Source: Candidatus Nitrospira kreftii (GTDB lineage Bacteria > Nitrospirota > Nitrospiria > Nitrospirales > Nitrospiraceae). From it: a DNA stretch of 64,000 nucleotides. The translations under genes were made by a program, and so were the position numbers. The notes below the pieces were generated by a model that was not told where the DNA came from, made no database searches, and was given only the letters and a program-made list of their open reading frames with translations. Positions within the stretch are counted from its first letter, which is position 1. The number at the start of each line of letters is the position of its first letter. The stretch spans positions 1,240,001 through 1,304,000 of the forward strand of contig CP047423.1 in the NCBI GenBank assembly GCA_014058405.1, in the 5' to 3' direction. Below, piece by piece: positions 43,784-56,897 of this stretch.

Positions 43784-44000
43784 TGTGAATCCTCGTAGGG
43801 TACTCAACAATAATGTGAGGCAATGTGAGGCCGATCCTATGTCAGCTCATCATGAATAGCAAGACCGGTACCCTCCAGGAATCTCATCGGATCGATCTCC
43901 TAACTCATTGAAATTTACAATAAAACGCTTGCGAGGTCTGTCTGGAACTCTGTAAGATAAAGCTTGGAAAATTCTCCCACTGGCCACGTCTCGGGGATTC

Positions 44001-44669
44001 ATGCTCAAGACCGCGCTAAGACGGTACTTTCTGACAGGCTTGCTTGTTGTCATTCCGATTTGGGGCACGATCCTTATCCTGAAGACACTCTTTACCGCTC
44101 TCGACGGCATCTTGGGTGATGCCATGGCGGAATTAGTGCCGGACCACTACATCCCGGGATTAGGCATCGTCACCCTGGTTCTGCTCATCTTTTTAGTCGG
44201 ATTGTTTGCGGCAAATTTCATCGGGCGCCAGATCGTCTGGCATTGGGAGGATTGGCTCAATCGACTGCCTATTGTCCGTGGGATTTATTCTACTTTAAAG
44301 TCGATGATGGACATTCTTTCTTTTACAGAACGAGGGTCGTATCGCCGTGTTGTCTTGATCCAATTTCCGAAGAATGGTCATTATTGTTTTGCATTCGTGA
44401 CCGGGATGACGAAAAGCGAGACCACGGCATTGGGTCATGATACGTTGATTCATGTGTATGTCCCGACCTCGCCGAATCCTACGTCCGGTTACTTTCTACT
44501 CGTGCCGGAACGGGAAGTGACGTCCGTTGATATCAGCATCGAGGAAGCGATGAAACTCATTGTCTCCGGCGGTCTGTATACACCCTCCGGTACAATCGCA
44601 TCAGCTTTGAACGCGGATCCGAAGTGGGGCCAGGTAAAACAGCCGGATGCCGGTGTCCCGATCGGATAA
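44001..44669 (+). CDS. DUF502-family membrane protein
   Basis: This 222-residue protein has two N-terminal helices (TGLLVVIPIWGTILILKTLF and LGIVTLVLLIFLVGLFAANFIG) and a soluble C-terminal domain with GHYCFAFVTGM and VYVPTSPNPTSGYFLLVPEREV, the DUF502 pattern. Function is unknown in the family; plant relatives take part in membrane or transport processes. It ends 49 bases before glmU on the same strand. Confidence 0.8.
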   Translation: MLKTALRRYFLTGLLVVIPIWGTILILKTLFTALDGILGDAMAELVPDHYIPGLGIVTLVLLIFLVGLFAANFIGRQIVWHWEDWLNRLPIVRGIYSTLKSMMDILSFTERGSYRRVVLIQFPKNGHYCFAFVTGMTKSETTALGHDTLIHVYVPTSPNPTSGYFLLVPEREVTSVDISIEEAMKLIVSGGLYTPSGTIASALNADPKWGQVKQPDAGVPIG

Positions 44670-44718
44670 CGGAGTGTTGTCACGCGAGAGTCGAGACAGT
44701 CTCTTTCCCGGAGTGGAT

Positions 44719-46314
44719 ATGAAACAAGCTACGAATCACCACAAGTCTTCCTCACTTATTCCCCGCTTAGGGGTTATTGTGATGGCTGCGGGCTTGGGCA
44801 AGCGGATGAAATCCAACCATGCCAAGGTCCTGCATCAGGTCGCGGGGCAGGCGATGGTTCTCTACGCAGTCGATGTGGCCTTGCGCCTGGCAGGTCATCG
44901 GATTGCCGTAGTAGTGGGTCATCAGGCTGACCGGGTTCAGCAAGTGATTGAGGCGGGTATGGCGGGCAGATTGAGAGCTGAGGCTGTGAGCATTGTCGAG
45001 CAGGCAGAGCAACTTGGGACCGGTCATGCCGTGATGCAAAGCCGTTCGGTATTCATCGCCGAAAAGGCGACAAGGCCGACACAGTATCTCATCCTCAACG
45101 GTGATACTCCATTGTTGAAGGAGCAGACGGCGCGCGATCTCGTGCGGGTTCATCAGTCGCAAGATGCCACTGTCACCATCCTGACCGCGACGCTCAATGA
45201 TCCCAGTGGGTACGGCCGGGTTATTCGTCGAGTCTCCGATGTCCAACATGGTGATGTCGCCTCGTCCGATGTGCTCAAGATTGTCGAGGATCGGGATGCC
45301 ACTCCAGCCGAACGAGCCACCACTGAGATTAATGTCGGCACCTACGTTGTATCCGGAGACTTTCTCTTCGATGCGCTGGATAAATTGAAACCTGATAACG
45401 CACAGGGTGAATTCTATCTGACCGATATCGTGCGGATAGCAGTGGCGCAAGGCCTGCGTGTCGCAGCGGTGACGCTCCAAGAGCCGGTCGAGGGGTTGGG
45501 GGTCAACACGCGACAGCAGTTGGCGGCTGCTGAACAGGTTGTTCGTCAGCACATCAGAGAACGCTGGCTCGATGCCGGAGTCACGATGCGAGATCCAGGC
45601 TCAGTGTGGATCGATGCCGGAGTGGCCATCGGGACAGACGCGGTTCTCTTTCCGAACGTGATGCTCGAAGGGAAGACGGTGATTGGCGAGGGAACAACGA
45701 TCCGTTCCGGCGTCCGCATTTCGGATTGCGTGATCGGAAACAACGTAGAGATTCTCGATCATTGCGTGCTGCGCGAATCACAAATTGACGACGAGGCTCA
45801 TGTGGGACCGTTTGCGCATTTAAGACCGGGGGCGATCATGCGGCACCATGCGAAGGTCGGTAACTTCGTCGAAATGAAAAAAGCCGAACTTGGCGAAGGG
45901 TCAAAGGCGAATCACCTGACGTACCTCGGCGACGCACGAATCGGAAAAGGCGTTAATGTAGGAGCTGGAACAATCACGGTGAATTATGACGGCGGTGTCA
46001 AAAAACACCAGACCGTCATCGAAGATCATGTGTTTGTAGGGAGCGATACCCAGATCATCGCACCGATCACCATTGGACAAGGAGCAATCATTGCGGCCGG
46101 CACGACTATCACGCAAGATGTGCCGGCTGATTCATTGGCGATCTCTCGCGTCCTGCAGGTGAATAAGGTGGGGTGGGCGACTAAACGCCGAATGTTGGTG
46201 GCCGGCGGTATGGCGCGCGGAGACTCCGCGAAGGCAGCCATTCAGCGAACTTCACGAACTGAGAACGCTTCAAACAAGTCAAAGAAGGGACGCAAAAAGT
46301 CATCGAAAGGCTGA
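44719..46314 (+). CDS. glmU: Bifunctional UDP-GlcNAc pyrophosphorylase
   Basis: This 531-residue enzyme makes UDP-N-acetylglucosamine for cell wall and lipopolysaccharide. The N-terminal uridyltransferase domain has MAAGLGKRMKS and LNGDTPLL; the C-terminal left-handed helix acetyltransferase has many hexapeptide turns and GAGTITVNYDGG. A lysine-rich tail of about 25 residues (SKKGRKKSSKG at the end) is an addition. The ATG at 44719 is chosen from CGGAG before it and the family start. glmS follows 57 bases later, so the two steps of the same pathway are together. Confidence 0.94.
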   Translation: MKQATNHHKSSSLIPRLGVIVMAAGLGKRMKSNHAKVLHQVAGQAMVLYAVDVALRLAGHRIAVVVGHQADRVQQVIEAGMAGRLRAEAVSIVEQAEQLGTGHAVMQSRSVFIAEKATRPTQYLILNGDTPLLKEQTARDLVRVHQSQDATVTILTATLNDPSGYGRVIRRVSDVQHGDVASSDVLKIVEDRDATPAERATTEINVGTYVVSGDFLFDALDKLKPDNAQGEFYLTDIVRIAVAQGLRVAAVTLQEPVEGLGVNTRQQLAAAEQVVRQHIRERWLDAGVTMRDPGSVWIDAGVAIGTDAVLFPNVMLEGKTVIGEGTTIRSGVRISDCVIGNNVEILDHCVLRESQIDDEAHVGPFAHLRPGAIMRHHAKVGNFVEMKKAELGEGSKANHLTYLGDARIGKGVNVGAGTITVNYDGGVKKHQTVIEDHVFVGSDTQIIAPITIGQGAIIAAGTTITQDVPADSLAISRVLQVNKVGWATKRRMLVAGGMARGDSAKAAIQRTSRTENASNKSKKGRKKSSKG

Positions 46315-46371
46315 TCACAGCGGAGTGAGTTTTCTACCATCCCTCAGCCTTCTTTATCCGGAGCAATAGCT

Positions 46372-48201
46372 ATGTGTGGAATCATCGGGTATGTCGGCGA
46401 TCAAGATGCGGTGCCTATCCTCATTGGAGGATTAGCGAAACTTGAATACCGCGGATACGATTCATCGGGCGTGGCCGTTTTGCAGGGCGAGAAGATTGCC
46501 GTTAGGCGGAGTGTGGGGAAGTTGATTAATCTTCAAAACTCGCTCAAGGCCAACGAGCTGAAAGGGACGGTCGGCATCGGGCACACCCGTTGGGCTACCC
46601 ATGGGAAACCGTCGGAGCAGAATGCCCATCCGCATCGGTCGAAAGGCTGCGTGCTGGTGCACAATGGAATTATCGAAAACTATCAGCAGTTGAAGCAACA
46701 GCTGGGGAACGATGGTTACAAATTCCAATCGGAAACGGATACTGAGGTGGTCGCGCATCTGATCGATAAGTATCTTCAGAAAGGATGTGCACTGTCTGAG
46801 GCTGTTCGGTTCGCTACAAAAGATGTGCGGGGGAGTTACGCGTTGGCCGTCATCTCGGAGCGAGAGCCTGGTACATTGATCGCGGCACGGTCGGGTTGCC
46901 CATTGGTGGTCGGTCGAACAAAAGATGCGTCGTATGTCGCGTCGGATGTCATGGCGATGCTCGCACATACACGAGAGGTGACCTATCTCGAAGAAGGGGA
47001 CGTCGCGGTTGTGACCCAGCATGGGGTAGATCTCACGGACGCTGATGGCCATGCGGTGGCGCGGAAATCGTCGAAGATCACGTGGGATGCCTCAGCCGCG
47101 GAGAAGGGCGGCTATCCTCACTTCATGCTGAAAGAAATTCATGAACAGCCGCAGACGATTCTGGATACGATGCGCGGCCGATATTCGTACGACACTGGGG
47201 AGGCAGATCTGCCGGACATCGGTCTCACACCAAAAGAATTCGCCGCGGTTGAGCGGGTTTGGATCGTCGCGTGTGGGACGTCCTGGCATGCGGGGCAGGT
47301 CGGCAAGTATTTGTTCGAAGAAATGGTCCGTACTCCTGTGCAGGTAGACATTGCCAGCGAGTTTCGATATCGCGATCCGCTCGTCGGGAAAAACGATTTG
47401 TTCATCACGATTTCTCAGTCCGGAGAGACGGCTGATACACTGGCCGCTGCACGAGAAGCAAAGGGAAAGGGCGCGCGCGTTGTCTCCATCGTCAACGTCG
47501 TAGGGAGCACATTGGCACGTGAGTCTGATGGGGTGCTGTACACACATTGTGGCCCTGAAATTGGAGTCGCTTCGACCAAAGCCTTCACAGCGCAACTGAC
47601 GGCGCTCTATTTATTGGCCTTGCATTTTGCGCGAGTTCGTAATGTGATGAAGGAGGCCGACGGCAAGGCCTGGTTGGACCGGTTGGTCCGTCTCCCGGTG
47701 CTGGTGGAAAGTGTGCTGCAGCGAGAGGCTGAAATGGTGGCGATCGCCAAGCGCTATTATAAGAAACGGAACTTTCTGTTCTTGGGACGTGGTATCAACT
47801 ATCCCATCGCACTGGAAGGCGCGCTGAAGCTGAAAGAAATTTCCTATATCCACGCTGAGGGCTATGCGGCGGGCGAGATGAAGCACGGCCCCATCGCGCT
47901 GATCGACAGAGACATGCCGGTTGTGGTCCTGGCGCCTCGGGATCGGCTGTACGACAAAACAGTCAGTAATTTGATGGAAGTGAAAGCCCGCCATGCCCCG
48001 GTGATTGCGTTCGTGGCCGAAGGAGAGCGGGAGCTCGGCAAGATTGCGGACGCGGTGTTCACTGTGCCGGACACTCATCCATTGATTTCGCCGATTCTAT
48101 TTACGATTCCGTTGCAGCTTCTGGCTTATCACATTGCTGTGCTTCGAGGAGCGGACGTGGATCAACCGAGAAACCTCGCGAAAAGCGTGACAGTTGAATG
48201 A
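46372..48201 (+). CDS. glmS: Glucosamine-6-phosphate synthase
   Basis: This 609-residue enzyme turns fructose-6-phosphate and glutamine into glucosamine-6-phosphate. Cys-2 (MCGIIGYVG) is the glutaminase nucleophile after Met removal, and two SIS domains follow (SQSGETADTLAAAREAKGKGA and GRGINYPIALEGALKLKEISY). The C-terminus DQPRNLAKSVTVE is the usual one. The short gap to glmU has no room for a glmS ribozyme. Confidence 0.95.
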   Translation: MCGIIGYVGDQDAVPILIGGLAKLEYRGYDSSGVAVLQGEKIAVRRSVGKLINLQNSLKANELKGTVGIGHTRWATHGKPSEQNAHPHRSKGCVLVHNGIIENYQQLKQQLGNDGYKFQSETDTEVVAHLIDKYLQKGCALSEAVRFATKDVRGSYALAVISEREPGTLIAARSGCPLVVGRTKDASYVASDVMAMLAHTREVTYLEEGDVAVVTQHGVDLTDADGHAVARKSSKITWDASAAEKGGYPHFMLKEIHEQPQTILDTMRGRYSYDTGEADLPDIGLTPKEFAAVERVWIVACGTSWHAGQVGKYLFEEMVRTPVQVDIASEFRYRDPLVGKNDLFITISQSGETADTLAAAREAKGKGARVVSIVNVVGSTLARESDGVLYTHCGPEIGVASTKAFTAQLTALYLLALHFARVRNVMKEADGKAWLDRLVRLPVLVESVLQREAEMVAIAKRYYKKRNFLFLGRGINYPIALEGALKLKEISYIHAEGYAAGEMKHGPIALIDRDMPVVVLAPRDRLYDKTVSNLMEVKARHAPVIAFVAEGERELGKIADAVFTVPDTHPLISPILFTIPLQLLAYHIAVLRGADVDQPRNLAKSVTVE

Positions 48202-48229
48202 GGTGCGAAGGCGGGATCTCTGTGCTCGC

Positions 48230-48260
48230 TCAACGCGCGGCCTCAGAAGGCCCTCGTTGA
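48230..48260. terminator. Hairpin between glmS and gatC
   Basis: Outer arms TCAACG/CGTTGA and inner arms GGCCT/AGGCC enclose a 4-base loop. No T run follows, so it may be a weak terminator or a stabiliser separating the glm and gat units. Confidence 0.4.
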
Positions 48261-48311
48261 ATGCGCGCAGTGAAGGACCCTGCCTCCACACCTGATTGAG
48301 GAGGGGATTAG

Positions 48312-48605
48312 GTGGAGATCACGCAGCAGGACGTTGAGAAGGTGGCACAGTTGGCACGATTGGCCGTGACGCCGGCTGAGAAGGACACCTTTGCCAAACA
48401 ATTGAGTCAGATTCTCACACACGTCGACAAGTTGAATCAGTATGAGACGATGGGGGTCGAGCCGACCTCCACCGTCATGGGCCGAGTGAATGTATTTCGA
48501 GAAGATGTCATACGCCCGTCACTGTCTTCGGATAAGGCTCTGGCCAACGCGCCGGAGCGCGAAGCAGACGGGTTCGTTGTACCTAAAATTTTAGAGGAGC
48601 GTTAA
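48312..48605 (+). CDS. gatC: Asp/Glu-tRNA amidotransferase subunit C
   Basis: This 97-residue subunit stabilises the GatCAB complex that makes Gln-tRNA and/or Asn-tRNA by amidation. The pattern VEKVAQLARLAVTPAEKD and the ending DGFVVPKILEER are typical. It begins at a GTG after GAGGAGG. It is separated from gatA by panD. Confidence 0.9.
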   Translation: MEITQQDVEKVAQLARLAVTPAEKDTFAKQLSQILTHVDKLNQYETMGVEPTSTVMGRVNVFREDVIRPSLSSDKALANAPEREADGFVVPKILEER

Positions 48606-48677
48606 TCGTCAAACAGTTGTCTGCTGAGTGGAGGCATGCGAATGCAGAGCGACGTTTGACGCATGACGAAAGTATAG

Positions 48678-49034
48678 ATGTTCCGACAAATGCTACGTTC
48701 GAAAATTCACCGCGCAACTGTCACAGGCGCTCATCTGGAGTACGAGGGAAGCTTGACGATCGATCAAGACTTGATGGAAGCGGCCGGTATCCTTCCGTAC
48801 GAAGCCATTGTCTGCTCGAATTTGAATAATGGTGAGCGATTTATGACCTATGCGATCAATGGTTCTCGAGGCAAGGGTGAGATCATTCTGAACGGACCTA
48901 CGGCGAGGAAAGCGGCGGTCGGAGACCAGATCATCATTTTCTGTTACGAGTACTATGGGGAAGAAGAGATTAAGAAGCATGCACCGAAGATCGTCCGGGT
49001 GAATGAAAAAAATAGGATTGTGACGGTCAACTGA
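48678..49034 (+). CDS. panD: Aspartate 1-decarboxylase proenzyme
   Basis: This 118-residue pyruvoyl enzyme makes beta-alanine for pantothenate and CoA. The self-cleavage site is Gly24-Ser25 in YEGSLTID; the N-terminus [16 protein letters not shown] and the [17 protein letters not shown] stretch are typical. It lies between gatC and gatA, an unusual place for a vitamin gene. Confidence 0.93.
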   Translation: MFRQMLRSKIHRATVTGAHLEYEGSLTIDQDLMEAAGILPYEAIVCSNLNNGERFMTYAINGSRGKGEIILNGPTARKAAVGDQIIIFCYEYYGEEEIKKHAPKIVRVNEKNRIVTVN

Positions 49035-49108
49035 TAGGCAGGACCGAGCGAAGCGTTTGTTTTTCCGTCTTGCCCACGCTCACCGCATGTGTCGATAGCG
49101 AGCCATCC

Positions 49109-50575
49109 ATGTCCCTTCATAAACTAACCCTCATCGAGCTTCAAAGAAAGTTTAAGGCAGGAGAAGTGACGGCGGCGGAGATCGTGCGGGCGTATTCTCT
49201 TCGCATCAGCCAGGTAGAGCCGAAGGTACGAGCCTTTGTCACTCACATGCAAGAATCTACCTTGCTGCAGGCGGAGTCGTTGGATCGAAATCTCAAGAGT
49301 TGGAGAAAGACCATGCCGCTTAGCGGTATGCCGCTTGCCATCAAAGATAACATCTGTACGGACGGCGTGCTCACGACTTGCAGCTCTCGCATGTTGCAGA
49401 ATTTTGTGCCGCCCTACGATGCGACGGTTATCGCCAAGTTGCGGGCGCAGGACTACATTCTGTTGGGTAAAACGAACTTGGACGAGTTTGCAATGGGATC
49501 TTCGACGGAAAATTCCGCATTTGGTCCCAGCCGGAATCCTTGGAATCTGCAGTGTGTACCGGGCGGATCAAGTGGAGGATCAGCAGCGGCGGTCGCGGCA
49601 GAAGAGTGCGCGGCCGCACTTGGCTCAGATACAGGAGGCTCTATCAGGCAGCCTGCGGCTTTCTGTGGAGTTGTAGGATTGAAACCAACTTACGGTCGGG
49701 TGTCGCGATATGGTCTGGTGGCGTTTGCTTCCTCGCTGGATCAAATCGGACCGATTACAAGGAACGTGTCCGATGCGGCGTTTCTGCTCGGGGCCATTGC
49801 AGGACATGATCCCTTGGACTCTACGTCGATTGATCGGCCCGTGCCGGACTACCTGAAATCGCTGCAGAAACGGGATCTCAAAACTCTCCGAGTCGGTGTG
49901 CCGGTGGAGTTTTTCACGGAAGGGCTTGACTCAGAGGTGGAACAGGCGGTCCGGGCCGCGATCGAGGAGTTGAGGCATCTTGGAGCCGAAGTGAAGGAGG
50001 TCCGGTTACCGAGGACTGATGCTGCTGTCGCGGTCTACTATGTGATTGCAACGGCGGAAGCCAGCTCGAATCTTGCCCGTTTCGACGGGGTGAAATTCGG
50101 TTTTCGCGCGAAGGAAACGAAAGATCTCCTCGAGCTGTATATAAAGACGAGACAAGAGGGGTTTGGACCGGAGGTCAAACGTCGGATCATGCTGGGAACG
50201 TATGTGCTCAGCGCTGGCTACTACGATGCGTACTATGGGAAGGCCCAAGCGGTACGAACGTTAGTCTGTCAAGATTTTGATGCCGCTTTCAAGGAGGTCG
50301 ACTTGATCGTCACCCCGACCACTCCGACGGCGGCGTTCAAACTGGGAGAAAAGAGCGAAGATCCGCTACAGATGTATCTGTCCGATGTTTTTACGATTTC
50401 CGTCAATTTGGCAGGACTACCGGCAATTTCGCTGCCCTGCGGGTTTAGTAAAGCAGGGATGCCGATCGGGCTACAGCTGATCGGGCGCGCGTTCGAGGAA
50501 GAGACTATGTTGCGGGCCGCACATGCCTATGAGCAGTCCGCACAATGGCATCAGAAAAAGCCGCCAATACGGTAG
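49109..50575 (+). CDS. gatA: Asp/Glu-tRNA amidotransferase subunit A
   Basis: This 488-residue amidase frees ammonia from glutamine for tRNA amidation. The Ser-cisSer-Lys triad is visible: lysine in LAIKDNICT and the two serines in [13 protein letters not shown] and [16 protein letters not shown]. The ATG at 49109 is the family start; the frame is open 13 codons upstream. Confidence 0.95.
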   Translation: MSLHKLTLIELQRKFKAGEVTAAEIVRAYSLRISQVEPKVRAFVTHMQESTLLQAESLDRNLKSWRKTMPLSGMPLAIKDNICTDGVLTTCSSRMLQNFVPPYDATVIAKLRAQDYILLGKTNLDEFAMGSSTENSAFGPSRNPWNLQCVPGGSSGGSAAAVAAEECAAALGSDTGGSIRQPAAFCGVVGLKPTYGRVSRYGLVAFASSLDQIGPITRNVSDAAFLLGAIAGHDPLDSTSIDRPVPDYLKSLQKRDLKTLRVGVPVEFFTEGLDSEVEQAVRAAIEELRHLGAEVKEVRLPRTDAAVAVYYVIATAEASSNLARFDGVKFGFRAKETKDLLELYIKTRQEGFGPEVKRRIMLGTYVLSAGYYDAYYGKAQAVRTLVCQDFDAAFKEVDLIVTPTTPTAAFKLGEKSEDPLQMYLSDVFTISVNLAGLPAISLPCGFSKAGMPIGLQLIGRAFEEETMLRAAHAYEQSAQWHQKKPPIR

Positions 50576-50653
50576 CAGAGTGGGAAGCGAGAGGCAGTGG
50601 GAGGCAGGAAAGCACGGGAGTAAGGTAATGAGAGAGCAGGAGGAGTGCCGACT

Positions 50654-51061
50654 ATGACAATCGTTGAAATCGCGGTACTGCTGGTGGCTGTGGCATTCGC
50701 CGTGCTGGTCGGATGTTTGGTGCCGGTCCTGATGCAAGTTCAAAAAACCGTTGCTGAGTCTGAGCAGTTGCTCTCGAAGATGAATGCCGAAGTGCCAGGA
50801 CTCGTGGCGGAACTTCGGGCGATCAGCCAGACTGTAAATGATGTGACAAGTCAAGCGAAGGATAGTATCGGACATGCAGCGGTCTTACTGCACGCAGTGG
50901 GTGAAGTCGGTGAGTCTGTGCAACAGGTCCATAATGTCGTGCGTGGGTCGAGCGGGACGCTCATAAGCAATGTCGCGAGCATGGTGGCAGGAGTCAAAGC
51001 GGCAACTCACGTGGTGCGGGAACGCATGAAACATCAAGGAGGGACACACAATGGCGGATGA
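50654..51061 (+). CDS. DUF948-type membrane-anchored protein
   Basis: This protein of about 135 residues has an N-terminal helix (VEIAVLLVAVAFAVLVGCLVPVL) and a helical, heptad-rich tail, the DUF948 pattern. It is probably anchored to the inner membrane. A GTG nine bases upstream is a possible start; AGGAGGAG serves both. It overlaps the YtxH-like gene, with which DUF948 genes are often paired. Confidence 0.7.
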   Translation: MTIVEIAVLLVAVAFAVLVGCLVPVLMQVQKTVAESEQLLSKMNAEVPGLVAELRAISQTVNDVTSQAKDSIGHAAVLLHAVGEVGESVQQVHNVVRGSSGTLISNVASMVAGVKAATHVVRERMKHQGGTHNGG

Positions 51062-51370
51062 TCGAGGAACATCGGCAGCTGTCTTATTGGCGTTTTTGAG
51101 TGGGGCGGCGATGGGCGCAGTCGCAGCGTTGTTGCTGGCGCCGCAATCTGGCGATGAATCGCGTGACCAGCTTCGGCGGTATGCCCGTCGTGCGGAGAAT
51201 GATCTTCGTGACCTTGCCGGTCGTGCCGGTGAGGCGTTTGAAGACGTGGTCGATCAGGGAAAAGACTTCGTCGACACGAAGCGATCGGTGCTGCGGGAAG
51301 CATTCGATGCTGGGCGTGAAGCGATGCGGCGCGAACGGGGTCGTGTTCAAGACGAAGGAGTGGAGCGAGG

Positions 51371-51374
<4 letters not shown>
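51051..51374 (+). CDS. YtxH-domain protein
   Basis: This 107-residue protein has an N-terminal helix ([25 protein letters not shown]), the YtxH signature with LLLAP, followed by a charged amphipathic helix as in stress-linked YtxH and apolipoprotein-like proteins. It overlaps both neighbours (11 bases and four bases), so it is cotranslated with DUF948 and gatB. Function unknown. Confidence 0.75.
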
Positions 51375-54107
<2,733 letters not shown>

Positions 54108-54126
54108 CAGCTCTTCGATCTGGTGA

Positions 54127-54495
54127 ATGAACAGCATGGTCATCAAACGGAATCGTGGCCGTCAATGGCTGGAATGGCAGCGTCGAGCGCTCACCATTGC
54201 CCAAGTGGTCGGTGCCGCTGGTTGCGTCTGGCTGTTTGTCGCATTGTTTTCGGGAGACATGAGCCTCATACGGTACCTGTCCATGCGCGAGCAGGCCACG
54301 AGCTTGGAGCAAGAACTGTTGACCTTGCGTAGGGAAAATGTCGAGCTACAACACGATATCAACCGGTTGCAGCACGATCCGGCCAAGATCGAGCAGCTGG
54401 CCAGGGAACAGTTGGGCTATGTGAGAAAGGGAGAGACAGTGTATCAGCTGGTACCTGGGTCGGAGAAGAAACGGGAGCCTTTGTCGAAACCATGA
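54127..54495 (+). CDS. FtsB/DivIC-type septum protein
   Basis: This 122-residue protein has one membrane helix (VVGAAGCVWLFVALFSG) followed by a leucine-zipper-like coiled coil (EQATSLEQELLTLRRENVEL) and LAREQLGYVRKGE, the FtsB/DivIC ending. Such proteins link FtsL and FtsQ in the divisome. It lies after eno, as in many bacteria, and overlaps era by four bases. Confidence 0.82.
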   Translation: MNSMVIKRNRGRQWLEWQRRALTIAQVVGAAGCVWLFVALFSGDMSLIRYLSMREQATSLEQELLTLRRENVELQHDINRLQHDPAKIEQLAREQLGYVRKGETVYQLVPGSEKKREPLSKP

Positions 54496-55376
54496 AGTTC
54501 GGAACAGTTGCCATCATCGGACGATCGAATGTGGGGAAGTCGACCCTGCTCAATCATCTATTGGGTGAGAAAATTGCGATCGTGTCGAGTAAGCCTCAGA
54601 CGACGAGGACAAGAATCATGGGCGTCGTGCATGTGGAAGGGGCGCAAATCGCGTTTCTCGACACGCCAGGCTTGCATAAGCCTGAACATTTGTTGAATCG
54701 TCGAATGGTACGAACTGCCGTAGAGACGTTAGAGGACGCTGATCTCCTCTACATGCTTATGGAAGCCACGAGCATGCCGGGGCCCGGAGATATGACTGCC
54801 ATCAAATATATGAAAGAAGCTCTGGCAAAACGGACCAGACCGGTGATCCTTGTCATGACAAAAATTGATCTGGTGAATAGACATAAGTTGCTCCCGCTTC
54901 TTGAGCGTTACGGCAAACTCTTCGCGTGGACAGAGATTGTCCCGGTTTCTGCGATGAGGGATGACAATATTGATCGGTTATTGGCTGTCACCGTGCCTTA
55001 TCTCCCTTCGGGAGACGGTGCGTACGGCGATGATGTCGTGACCGATCAGAGCATGAGGACGCTGGCAGCGGAAATGATTCGGGAGAAGGTGTTGCAAGAA
55101 ACTGAGGAAGAGGTTCCACACGCCGTAGCCGTCGAGATCGATGCGTTCATTGAGGAGGGGAAGCTGGCCAAGATACACGCTACGATCCTGGTGGAACGCG
55201 AAACGCAGAAGGGAATCTTGATCGGAAAGCAGGGAGAACGATTGAAAGCGATCGGGACTCAGGCGCGAGTAGACATGGAACGATTATTCGGCATGAAAGT
55301 GTTTCTTGAGCTCTGGGTGAAAGTCAGGAAGTCCTGGCGCGAGAATGAACAGACGTTGGTGCAGTTGGGGTACTAA
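54492..55376 (+). CDS. era: GTPase Era
   Basis: This 294-residue GTPase helps mature the small ribosomal subunit. G1 is GRSNVGKST, G3 is DTPGLH, G4 is TKID, and the C-terminal KH domain has ILIGKQGERLKAIGTQARVDMERLFGM. Residue two of G1 is R instead of the usual K/P; otherwise it is standard. Confidence 0.95.
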   Translation: MKFGTVAIIGRSNVGKSTLLNHLLGEKIAIVSSKPQTTRTRIMGVVHVEGAQIAFLDTPGLHKPEHLLNRRMVRTAVETLEDADLLYMLMEATSMPGPGDMTAIKYMKEALAKRTRPVILVMTKIDLVNRHKLLPLLERYGKLFAWTEIVPVSAMRDDNIDRLLAVTVPYLPSGDGAYGDDVVTDQSMRTLAAEMIREKVLQETEEEVPHAVAVEIDAFIEEGKLAKIHATILVERETQKGILIGKQGERLKAIGTQARVDMERLFGMKVFLELWVKVRKSWRENEQTLVQLGY

Positions 55377-55382
55377 CGGAGT

Positions 55383-56843
55383 ATGCAGCCGACGGAACGA
55401 CCGATAGAGCCACGTACACCGGACCAGCGTTCTCGCGTGTCTGAGCGCGATGGGTTGCGCGAGATGTTGCGTGATCAGGCAGATCGTGGTCAGACGAAAT
55501 CCGACATTGTGATTCAATCCGTCCAGAAGCTGTTGCGTCGGGGAGCGATTACCCACCTTTCAAGAATGCTGGGGCGCATGCACCCGGCTGATATCGCGAA
55601 GGCCATCACCCATCTCTCGTCGCCCAAAGAAAAACGAGAAATCTTCGAGCTGGTCCGAGGCGAGGGAAAACGGGGCCAGGTCCTCAGTGAACTTGACGGC
55701 GAGAGTATTCAGCAGGTGGTTGCAGATCTGCTCCATTCCGATATCGCATGGCTTTTGAAGGATCTTGGTCCCGACGATGTGGCCTATATCCTTGGGTTTC
55801 TCTCCGAGGATCGCAGTAAGGAAATTCTCGCCTTGATGAAGGCCGAGGATTCGACCGAAGTTGCCGACATTCTGAAATATCCCAAGGATACGGCCGGTGC
55901 CATCATGACCACGGAATTCTTTTCCTTGGCGGAGGATGCGACGGCACAGGAAGCTATTCGCCGGTTGCAACAGGCGACTGATGCGGAAATGGTGTTCTAT
56001 ATCTATGTAACGGATAAAGACGATCATCTCGTCGGTGTTCTTTCACTGCGCCAGCTCCTCACGGTTCCTCCGACGACGCCACTCAAGAACATTATGACCC
56101 GTGAGGTCATGAGCGTGGCGATCGATATGGACCAAGAGGAGGTTGCTCGCCAAGTGGCCAGCTATAACCTGCTGGCCATTCCCGTCGTCGAGCGTGACAG
56201 CAAGCTCGTGGGCATCATCACCGTCGACGACGTCGTCGACGTTATTCGGGAAGAAGCGACCGAAGATATGTTGAAGATGGCCGGGGCGATCGAAGAGGAT
56301 TCGACTTCGAAGTCGTCGAGCTTTGGGTCGGCGAAACTACGACTCCCATGGCTCTTCACGAACCTCATCGGTAGCCTCTTGTCCGGTGCAATTCTCTGGT
56401 ATTTCCGCTATACCATCCAAGAGGTCGTGGCGATTGTGAGTTTTATTCCCGTGATTGCAGCGATGGGCGGCAATGTCGGATTGCAGTCTTCAACGCTGAT
56501 TATTCGAGGGTTGGCCACCGGTACGGTGGAGCTCACCCATGTATGGCCGGTCTTCTTTCGCGAAGCAAAGATCGGCTTGGTCATGGGAGTGGCTTGTGGT
56601 GTGACCTTGACACTGGTTGGATGGGTTTTGCATCAAGGGTTTTTAGGCATGGTCGTTGGAACGTCTCTGCTCATTGCCTTTCTGGTGTCGACCAGTATGG
56701 CGACGATTATGCCGATTCTCTTGAAACGCCTGGGGGTTGATCCTGCCGTTGCGGCCGGCCCTTTTGTCACGACGGCCAACGATATCACCGGGATTACGAT
56801 CTATCTGACGTTAGCCACGATTTTCTTGGAGTATCTCCGGTAA
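55383..56843 (+). CDS. mgtE: MgtE-type magnesium transporter
   Basis: This 486-residue protein is a magnesium channel. The N-terminal helical superhelix (LGRMHPADIAKAITHL) is followed by a CBS pair (MTTEFFSL and IMTREVMSVAIDMDQEEVA, VGIITVDDVVDVI) and the transmembrane part with AAMGGNVGLQSSTLIIRGLA. A short upstream extension of about 50 residues is present. It starts six bases after era. Confidence 0.93.
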   Translation: MQPTERPIEPRTPDQRSRVSERDGLREMLRDQADRGQTKSDIVIQSVQKLLRRGAITHLSRMLGRMHPADIAKAITHLSSPKEKREIFELVRGEGKRGQVLSELDGESIQQVVADLLHSDIAWLLKDLGPDDVAYILGFLSEDRSKEILALMKAEDSTEVADILKYPKDTAGAIMTTEFFSLAEDATAQEAIRRLQQATDAEMVFYIYVTDKDDHLVGVLSLRQLLTVPPTTPLKNIMTREVMSVAIDMDQEEVARQVASYNLLAIPVVERDSKLVGIITVDDVVDVIREEATEDMLKMAGAIEEDSTSKSSSFGSAKLRLPWLFTNLIGSLLSGAILWYFRYTIQEVVAIVSFIPVIAAMGGNVGLQSSTLIIRGLATGTVELTHVWPVFFREAKIGLVMGVACGVTLTLVGWVLHQGFLGMVVGTSLLIAFLVSTSMATIMPILLKRLGVDPAVAAGPFVTTANDITGITIYLTLATIFLEYLR

Positions 56844-56897
56844 AAATGGCTCGCACATGGTCATCCTGCTGTCGTATGTAACAACTGGAAAAATGTT

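Noticed and set aside
44767-45552. 261-codon minus-strand frame
   Set aside because: It is antisense to glmU.
46315-46371. glmS ribozyme
   Set aside because: The glmU-glmS gap is 57 bases, too short for the ribozyme, and none of its core is visible.
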